DNA from: JACZQZ01 sp046756945
Lineage (GTDB): Bacteria > Pseudomonadota > Alphaproteobacteria > Rhodospirillales > 2-02-FULL-58-16
Length of the DNA stretch: 9,870 nucleotides
Direction: 5' to 3'
Assembly: GCA_046756945.1 (NCBI GenBank)
Contig: JBHHXI010000115.1
Span: forward strand, 1 to 9,870
Below are positions 5,131 to 9,870 of the stretch, piece by piece (the first letter of the stretch is position 1; each line of letters begins with the position of its first letter). The notes beneath the pieces were generated by a model that worked only from the letters and a program-made list of their open reading frames with translations, did not search any database and was not told the origin of the DNA. The position numbers and the translations under genes are program-made.

Positions 5131-5562
5131 TCAAGGCGGCGGCAGCCGGCGTTTCGTGCCGTCCGCGTCGAGGGCGACGTAGGTGAACACGCCCTCGGTG
5201 ACCTTGAACCGGTCCCCCGCATGGCGGTCGCGGAGCACCCAGGCCTCGACCAGAATTGTGATCGACGTGCGGCCCACGTCCTGGATTTCCGCGTAGCAGC
5301 ATACCACATCCCCGACATGGACGGGACGGTGGAAGACCATGCCCTGCACCGCTACCGTGGCGACGCGGCCCTTGGCCCGGGCGCCGGCGGTGATGCCGCC
5401 GGCGACGTCCATCTGGGACATCAGCCAGCCGCCGAAGATGTCGCCGCTGGGGTTGGTGTCCCTCGGCATGGCGAGGGTGCGGATGGCCATTTCGCCCCGC
5501 GGTTCAGCCGCCGGGTCCGCCGCCACGGCGTGCCCGGCGGGTGTGTCGGTCGATTTCCCCAT
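5131..5562 (-). CDS. Acyl-CoA thioesterase, YciA-like hotdog family
   Basis: This 143-residue protein is a single hotdog domain hydrolysing acyl-CoA to free acid and CoA in the cytoplasm. Family marks are RTLAMPRDTNPSGDIFGGW near residues 28-46, followed by LMSQMD with D52 as the probable catalytic acid at the start of the central helix, AVQGMVFHRPVHVGDVV in the middle and the terminal strand EGVFTYVALD. The first 24 residues are Ala/Pro-rich and unconserved. A second ATG at residue 25 (MAIRTLAMP) would give the length usual for YciA. Neither start has a good ribosome site, so the N-terminus is open. It is divergent from parE, with about 102 bases between the two starts. Substrate preference cannot be read from sequence. 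Confidence 0.9.
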   Translation of the reverse strand: MGKSTDTPAGHAVAADPAAEPRGEMAIRTLAMPRDTNPSGDIFGGWLMSQMDVAGGITAGARAKGRVATVAVQGMVFHRPVHVGDVVCCYAEIQDVGRTSITILVEAWVLRDRHAGDRFKVTEGVFTYVALDADGTKRRLPPP

Positions 5563-5664
5563 GGCTACAACATCTTGTTATTTATTTCCCTGCCGCTACT
5601 GTATCATGCTTGCTACGGGCCGGAAGGGTTTTTAGGATAGGCGCCGCTGCAAGGACATTCACGG

Positions 5665-7653
5665 ATGGGCATTGTGCAACAGACGGCACCCAAGCGAGAA
5701 GACTATTCGGCCAAGGACATCGAGGTCCTCGAGGGCCTGGAGCCGGTGCGCCGGCGTCCCGCCATGTTCATCGGCGGCATCGATGAGCGGGCGCTCCACC
5801 ATCTGGTGGCGGAGGTCCTGGACAACGCCATGGACGAGGCGGTGGCCGGCCACGCCACACGCATCGATCTGAAGCTGGCCGCCGACAACTGGGTCACGGT
5901 GAGCGACAACGGCCGCGGCATCCCCGTCGATCCCCACCCCAAGTTCAAGAATACGCCGGCCCTCGAGATCATCCTCACGACGCTGCATTCGGGCGGCAAG
6001 TTCGGGGGCAAGGCGTACAGGACGTCGGGCGGCCTGCACGGGGTCGGCCTTTCCGTGGTCAACGCCCTTTCCGAATCCCTGACCGTCCAGGTGGCCCGCG
6101 ATCGCCGGCTGTGGACCCAGGCCTACAGCCGCGGCAAGCCGAAGGCGCCGTTGAAGGCCTCGGGCGCGGTGCAGAACCGCCGCGGCACCACCGTGACCTT
6201 CCGTCCCGACCCGGAGATCTTCGGCGCCCGCGCCCGGTTCCACCCGGCCGTGCTCTACCGCATGGCGCGCTCCAAGGCGTACCTGTTCCGGGGGATGGAG
6301 ATCCGGTGGTCGTGCGATCCGGCCCTGCTCAATAAAAAGGAAGGCGACACGCCGGCCCGCGAAATCCTGCGCTTCCCCGGGGGCCTCGGCGACTTCCTGA
6401 GCTGGAAGCTCAAGGACCGCAAGACCATCACCCCCGCCCCGTTTGCCGGCGAGGCCGAACTGAACGGCCTTGCCGGCAAGGTGGAATGGGTGGTGGCGTG
6501 GCCCGAGGACGAGGACGAATTCCTCGACTCCTATTGCAATACGGTCCCCACCCCCCTGGGCGGCACCCACGAGGCGGGCATGCGCGCGGCCCTGACCAAG
6601 GGACTGAAAGCCTACGCCGAACTCGTCAACAACAAGCAGGCGGCGAAGATGACCGGCGACGACGTGGTCGGCGGCGCCTGCATCATGCTCTCGGTGTTCA
6701 TCCATGACCCCCATTTCCAGGGCCAGACCAAGGAGAAGCTGAGCACGGCGGAAGCCGCCCGCCTGGTCGAGACCTGCATGCGCGATCACTTCGACCACTG
6801 GCTTTCGGGCGATCCGGAATCGGCCAAGGTCCTGCTCGAGCGGATCCTCATGCGCGTCGAGACCCGCCTGCGCCGCCGCCGGGACCGGGAACTGAAGCGC
6901 CAGTCGGCGACCCGGCGCCTGCGTCTGCCGGGCAAACTGACCGACTGCACCCGCAAGGGCGCCGAGGGCACCGAGGTGTTCCTGGTCGAAGGCGACTCCG
7001 CCGGCGGCTCGGCCAAGCAGGCGCGCGACCGCGAGACCCAGGCCGTGCTTCCCCTGCGCGGCAAGATCCTCAACGTGGCCAGCGCCTCGGAAGACAAGCG
7101 CCGGGCCAACCAGGAGCTGCGCGATATCGTCGAGGCGCTGGGCTGCGGCACCGGCGATGCCTACGACGACGGCGCGTTGCGCTACGAAAAGATCATCATC
7201 ATGACCGACGCCGACGTGGACGGCGCGCACATCGCCTCCCTTTTGATGACGTTCTTCTTTAAGGAGATTCCACAACTGTTGGAAAACGAACACCTTTTCA
7301 TCGCCATGCCGCCCCTGTACCGCATCAACCAGGGGGCCAAGACGCTGTATGCCCGCGACGACGCCCACAAGGACGAACTGCTCAAAAAGGTGTTCACCGG
7401 CAAGGCCAATATCGAGATCAGCCGCTTCAAGGGATTGGGCGAGATGCCCGCGGCCCAGCTCAAGGAAACCACCATGGATCCGGCGAAGCGCATGTTGCTG
7501 CGCGTCGTCGTGCCCCAAGGCCACCGCGCCGGCGAAATCGCCGCCGCCAAGGACACCGAAAAGCTGGTCGACGCCCTCATGGGCCGCAGGCCCGAACTCA
7601 GGCTCTCCTACATCCAGGAACACGCGCGCTTCGTCGACGACATCGACGTCTGA
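5665..7653 (+). CDS. parE: DNA topoisomerase IV subunit B
   Basis: The protein is 662 residues, the length expected for ParE and shorter than most GyrB. With ParC it decatenates replicated chromosomes using ATP. The GHKL ATPase domain shows E50 and N54 (EVLDNAMDEA), DNGRGIP at 81-87 and the ATP-lid motif GGLHGVGLSVVNALS at 122-136. The transducer follows, with GGTHEAGMRAALTKG. The TOPRIM metal site has E442 in EGDSAGGSA and D515/D517/D519 in DADVDGAH, followed by KGLGEM. Overall wording (HALHHL-type start, RRGTTVTFRPDPEIFG, FRGMEIRWSCDP) is that of alphaproteobacterial ParE. The start at 5665 follows AAGGAC. The region upstream contains TATCAT at 5602-5607 as a possible -10, with no convincing -35. 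The gene stands alone and converges on argC. Confidence 0.96.
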   Translation: MGIVQQTAPKREDYSAKDIEVLEGLEPVRRRPAMFIGGIDERALHHLVAEVLDNAMDEAVAGHATRIDLKLAADNWVTVSDNGRGIPVDPHPKFKNTPALEIILTTLHSGGKFGGKAYRTSGGLHGVGLSVVNALSESLTVQVARDRRLWTQAYSRGKPKAPLKASGAVQNRRGTTVTFRPDPEIFGARARFHPAVLYRMARSKAYLFRGMEIRWSCDPALLNKKEGDTPAREILRFPGGLGDFLSWKLKDRKTITPAPFAGEAELNGLAGKVEWVVAWPEDEDEFLDSYCNTVPTPLGGTHEAGMRAALTKGLKAYAELVNNKQAAKMTGDDVVGGACIMLSVFIHDPHFQGQTKEKLSTAEAARLVETCMRDHFDHWLSGDPESAKVLLERILMRVETRLRRRRDRELKRQSATRRLRLPGKLTDCTRKGAEGTEVFLVEGDSAGGSAKQARDRETQAVLPLRGKILNVASASEDKRRANQELRDIVEALGCGTGDAYDDGALRYEKIIIMTDADVDGAHIASLLMTFFFKEIPQLLENEHLFIAMPPLYRINQGAKTLYARDDAHKDELLKKVFTGKANIEISRFKGLGEMPAAQLKETTMDPAKRMLLRVVVPQGHRAGEIAAAKDTEKLVDALMGRRPELRLSYIQEHARFVDDIDV

Positions 7654-7693
7654 ACACCCGGCGCGCCGAACCCTTCCCCCCATCCAGTGGATG

Positions 7694-7722
7694 AAAAAAA
7701 ACGCCGGGCCTGGGGCCCGGCG
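7694..7722 (-). terminator. Strong intrinsic terminator between parE and argC
   Basis: CGCCGGGCC (7702-7710) and GGCCCGGCG (7714-7722) form a perfect nine-base-pair stem with a three-base loop TGG. On the minus strand the stem is followed by eight T (7701-7694), a textbook rho-independent terminator for transcription from the argC side. On the plus strand the stem is followed by AGTTTA, so it may also stop parE transcripts, with lower efficiency. Confidence 0.9.
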
Positions 7723-7754
7723 AGTTTAACAGGGAGGTATGGAACCGCCCGCAA

Positions 7755-7788
7755 GGGGGGGGGGAGGAGTGACGGGCGGGACCAGGGG
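7755..7788 (+). repeat. G10 tract and G-quadruplex-type sequence
   Basis: Ten consecutive G (7755-7764) are followed by GGG (7774-7776), GGG (7778-7780) and GGGG (7785-7788) with short interruptions, meeting the general pattern for a G-quadruplex. It lies in the 3' region of argC transcripts (as C-rich RNA) between the argC stop and the shared terminator. Confidence 0.5.
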
Positions 7789-7897
7789 CAATCGTGCCAC
7801 AGGAAAAAGGGCAAATATATTGAACGGGCGTATAGATCGGAGCCTGCATGCGTATAGGTTCCGACCGGGGAGGAATGGGGCCGGTACGCCACACCGG

Positions 7898-8965
7898 TCA
7901 GGGGAACAGCGGCTCCTGCTCCAGTCCGTCGGTCTCGGTAAAGCCGCACATCAGGTTCATGTTCTGCACCGCCTGGCCCGACGCCCCCTTCACCAGGTTG
8001 TCGAGGACCGAGACGATGATGGCCCGCCCCGCCAGGCGGTCGGCGAACACCCCGATCAGGCAGTGGTTGGAGCCGCGCACGTGGCGCGTCGCCGGCGCGA
8101 TGCCCTCGGGCACGACGCGAACGAAGGGCTCGCCCCGGTAGCGTTCGGCCAGCATGGCGCGCAGGCCGTCCGCGGTGGCGCCGCCGGCCAGCGTGACATA
8201 GATGGTGGACAGGATGCCCCGGTTCATGGGCACCAGATGGGGCGTGAAATTGACCGGGACCGGCTTCCCCGCCGCCCGGGCGAGGCCCTGCTCGATCTCC
8301 GGCGTGTGCCGGTGGGACGCCACCCCGTAGGCGTGGATGCCCTCGCCCACCTCGGCGAACAGGGTGCTCTCCCTGAGCCCGCGGCCGGCGCCGCTGACCC
8401 CCGACTTGGCGTCGATGATGATGTCGTCGGGCACGATCCCGCCGGCCTCGATCAGGGGCACCAGCGCCAACAGGGCGGCGGTGGGATAGCAGCCCGGACA
8501 GGCCACCAGGCGGGCCCCGGCGATGGCGTCGCGGGCCAGTTCGCTGAGGCCGTAGACCGCGTCCTTCTGCAACGCCGGCGCCCGGTGGGGGTGGCCGTAC
8601 CAGCGGGCGTAGGTGTCTTCGTCGGCAAGCCGGAAATCTGCCGAAAGGTCGATCACCTTGAGAGCGGACGGCAGCGCCGCGATTACGTCCTGCGTGGTGC
8701 CGTGGGGCAGGCCGCAGAACACCACGTCGATGGCCGACCAGTCCACCCGGTCCAGGGCCACCAGGTCGGGCAGGGCGGCGCCCGCAAGGTGGGGAAAGAC
8801 GGCGCCAAGGGGCTGGCCCGCCTTGCGCTCGGCGGTGAGGACGCCGATCTCGGCCTCCGGATGGCGGACCAGGAGCCGCACCAGTTCGGCGCCCGTGTAT
8901 CCGCTGGCGCCGACGATGGCGACCCTGACCGTGTTCGTCCCGGCCGGTTTCGCGTTGCCCGTCAT
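7898..8965 (-). CDS. argC: N-acetyl-gamma-glutamyl-phosphate reductase
   Basis: This 355-residue enzyme performs the NADPH-dependent reduction of N-acetylglutamyl-5-phosphate to the semialdehyde, the third step of arginine synthesis, in the cytoplasm. The N-terminal Rossmann motif is VGASGYTGAEL (glycines 19, 22 and 25). The catalytic cysteine is C159 in ACPGCYPTA, and H218/H220 in GVASHRHTPEI include the catalytic histidine (compare C158/H217 in the Mycobacterium enzyme). KSGVSGAGR and the C-terminal NLVKGASGQAVQNMNLM are typical. The ATG at 8965 gives the family's usual N-terminus; the longer frame adds 18 unconserved residues through a leader hairpin. The ribosome site is weak (GTGATGGAACC). 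A hairpin CCGGT/ACCGG directly follows the TGA (7897-7881). In many alphaproteobacteria argC follows rplM-rpsI; here it stands alone. Confidence 0.97.
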   Translation of the reverse strand: MTGNAKPAGTNTVRVAIVGASGYTGAELVRLLVRHPEAEIGVLTAERKAGQPLGAVFPHLAGAALPDLVALDRVDWSAIDVVFCGLPHGTTQDVIAALPSALKVIDLSADFRLADEDTYARWYGHPHRAPALQKDAVYGLSELARDAIAGARLVACPGCYPTAALLALVPLIEAGGIVPDDIIIDAKSGVSGAGRGLRESTLFAEVGEGIHAYGVASHRHTPEIEQGLARAAGKPVPVNFTPHLVPMNRGILSTIYVTLAGGATADGLRAMLAERYRGEPFVRVVPEGIAPATRHVRGSNHCLIGVFADRLAGRAIIVSVLDNLVKGASGQAVQNMNLMCGFTETDGLEQEPLFP

Positions 8966-8991
8966 GGTTCCATCACCCCGATGCCGAAAGA

Positions 8992-9009
8992 GCGTCCCGC
9001 AGGGGACGC
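8992..9009 (-). promoter_or_regulatory. Leader hairpin upstream of argC
   Basis: GCGTCCC (8992-8998) and GGGACGC (9003-9009) make a perfect seven-base-pair stem with a four-base loop, ending 27 bases before the argC ATG on the minus strand. There it is followed by TCTTTCGG, not a T run, so a 5'-leader structure is more likely than a terminator. Confidence 0.5.
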
Positions 9010-9322
9010 CCTTTGACAAGGCAAAACCACGTCCCCGCGATTCCTAGTTCGCGCGCAGGTCCCCGCGCAAGCGGAGGCCGCGTACCCCTGTCATTGCTCG
9101 CCGTCGTAACCGCATCGGACCCAGCCCGCAAATTCCTGAAATGCCGGAGACAGGGTCGCTTGATAGACGCTGGGCGCGCAAAGAGCAAGACCCGGCCTGA
9201 ACGGCGGCGTGCCGGTGTGTTGTAAAACCGGCGCGACAAAAGTGTCCCGATGCGGGAGAATCGGACGGTGGAACGCGCTTTTCGGCTTCCCACGGGCGGA
9301 TCGACAAGTTAACATGCACTCC

Positions 9323-9360
9323 GTTTACAGAGTTTTCTGTTCTACAGGTCTTTGTTTACA
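9323..9360. promoter_or_regulatory. Operator-like cluster upstream of the oxidoreductase promoter
   Basis: GTTTACA occurs at 9323-9329 and again at 9354-9360, 31 bases apart, about three helical turns. Between them ACAGA-GTTT-TCTGT (9327-9340) and CTGT-TCT-ACAG (9336-9346) are small overlapping dyads. The position directly upstream of the -10 fits a regulator site. No known consensus is recognised, and it is not an FNR box (TTGAT-N4-ATCAA). Confidence 0.4.
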
Positions 9361-9368
9361 AATTTTTC

Positions 9369-9377
9369 TGGTATAAT
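9369..9377 (+). promoter_or_regulatory. Extended -10 promoter of the oxidoreductase gene
   Basis: TGGTATAAT is a perfect extended -10 (TGnTATAAT). No good -35 is found at 16-18 bases: TTTACA at 9355-9360 is only 11 bases away. Recognition probably rests on the extended element or on an activator. The predicted start near 9384 gives a leader of about 88 bases. Confidence 0.7.
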
Positions 9378-9471
9378 GTCGACCAGACGGACGTGCAGAG
9401 GATTTTTTTATAGGGCAGGCACCTGACCGAAATCACGCTAACGGCAATCACGCCTAAGGGGAGGAATGTGA

Positions 9472-9870
9472 ATGAGCACCGGATCCGTGGAGGTCGTGTA
9501 CCGTGGCATCTTTCAAAAGACGTTGGCCAAGAACATTTGCCGCGGGATCGTCTTTGCTGCCAGGAAGGAAGGGAAGATCGGCATCGCCTTCGGGCGCTAC
9601 AGCGACTCGCCCGAACGCAACGGCATCCCGGCCAAGCAGTTCGCCGTGGTCTCCGATACCGATGAGGAGTTGGAGGAGCACCTGGCCAGGTACGAGCCCG
9701 ACAACAACGACGTGACCATCGCCTGTGACGACACCCTGTGCAAGGGCGTCGAATCCTGGGCCTGGTATGGGCTGCAACCGATCAACAAGCTGCTCGCGGG
9801 CGACGGCACGCTTCTGGTCACCTCGACCCAGTCGGCCAACAAGCTGATCAAGGCCATCCACCGCAAGGGG
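9472..9870 (+). CDS. 2-oxoacid:ferredoxin oxidoreductase gamma-type subunit, N-terminal part
   Basis: The first 133 residues are present and the frame is open at the window end. The ATG at 9472 follows AAGGGGAGGA (9456-9465) at six bases; an ATG at 9466 is immediately followed by TGA and is excluded. The fragment reads VEVVYRGIFQKTLAKN, then AFGRYSDSPERNGIPAKQFA at 39-58, and DDTLCKGVESWAWYGLQPIN at 86-105. From memory this matches the gamma subunit of five-subunit pyruvate or 2-oxoglutarate:ferredoxin oxidoreductases known from Hydrogenobacter, Aquifex and Nitrospira, which couple 2-oxoacid decarboxylation to ferredoxin in either direction. The usual GxGGQG start of gamma subunits is replaced by RGIFQKTL. 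The other subunits would be expected beyond 9870. Family assignment is moderately sure, substrate unknown. Confidence 0.7.
   Translation, partial: MSTGSVEVVYRGIFQKTLAKNICRGIVFAARKEGKIGIAFGRYSDSPERNGIPAKQFAVVSDTDEELEEHLARYEPDNNDVTIACDDTLCKGVESWAWYGLQPINKLLAGDGTLLVTSTQSANKLIKAIHRKG

Larger units (their letters stand above)
8966..9471. other. 506-base divergent gap between argC and the oxidoreductase gene
   Basis: I see no credible gene on either strand; the open frames are Arg/Gly/Pro-rich shadows without ribosome sites. The argC-proximal half contains the leader hairpin at 8992-9009. The middle (about 9020-9300) is unremarkable GC-rich sequence with no repeat or promoter I can defend. The last 150 bases turn AT-rich and hold an operator-like cluster, an extended -10 promoter and a T7 run (9403-9409), leading to the ribosome site at 9456-9465. 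Confidence 0.6.

Noticed and set aside
5659..7683. Very long minus-strand open frame (674 codons) opposite parE
   Set aside because: It is the antisense shadow of a clearly conserved gene in GC-rich DNA. It has no ribosome site and its protein is a His/Arg/Ala-rich sequence without motifs.
7739..9016. Plus-strand open frame of 425 codons opposite argC, preceded by purine-rich sequence
   Set aside because: It is the antisense of argC. The purine-rich G10 stretch lies after its ATG, not before, and the translation is low-complexity Arg/Gly/His.
9230..9300. Segment resembling a transposon end (AAAAGTGTCCCGATG)
   Set aside because: No matching inverted end, no target duplication and no transposase remnant were seen in the window.
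9044..9319. Minus-strand open frames in the argC/oxidoreductase gap as small genes
   Set aside because: They have no ribosome site, the composition is typical of noncoding GC-rich DNA, and several overlapping frames look equally poor.
9355..9360. TTTACA taken as the -35 of the oxidoreductase promoter
   Set aside because: Spacing to the TATAAT is 11 bases, far below the workable 15-19, so it is more likely part of an operator repeat.

Overview
The window looks like ordinary chromosome from a high-GC alphaproteobacterium, most likely Rhodospirillales-like. ParE, ArgC and GlnB read as alphaproteobacterial proteins. The tRNA-His keeps the canonical G-1:C73 pair that many other alphaproteobacteria (Rhizobiales, Rhodobacterales, Caulobacterales) have lost. 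This placement rests on recall of family sequences, not on a search.

Left part (1-1004), all on the minus strand: the N-terminus of a secreted protein running off the window edge, a 380-base gap with one candidate promoter, tRNA-His(GTG) with its own promoter, and a small two-helix membrane protein. The membrane protein gene has a perfect TATAAT so close to its ATG that the transcript is probably leaderless.

Centre (1184-4468), plus strand: a fold-type I PLP aminotransferase, then the nitrogen module glnB-glnA. Upstream of glnB sit two identical sigma-54 (-24/-12) promoters repeated with a 22-bp period, followed by a 12-bp tandem duplication and preceded by a palindrome and a weak NtrC-like site. 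GlnB keeps its uridylylation tyrosine and GlnA its adenylylation tyrosine. The pair is therefore equipped for nitrogen-status control of both transcription and activity. The GlnA sequence resembles GSI proteins I associate with Deltaproteobacteria and Nitrospirae more than the usual alphaproteobacterial GlnA.

Right part (4522-9870): a small secreted protein and a YciA-type acyl-CoA thioesterase (both minus), parE (plus, divergent from the thioesterase), and argC (minus, convergent with parE). A strong hairpin/T8 terminator lies between parE and argC. A 506-base gap holds a hairpin in the argC leader, an AT-rich operator-like cluster and an extended -10 promoter. It is followed by the start of a gene resembling the gamma subunit of a five-subunit 2-oxoacid:ferredoxin oxidoreductase, cut by the window end.

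I found no CRISPR array, insertion sequence, prophage or clearly new multigene system. The most notable structure is the duplicated sigma-54 promoter of glnBA.
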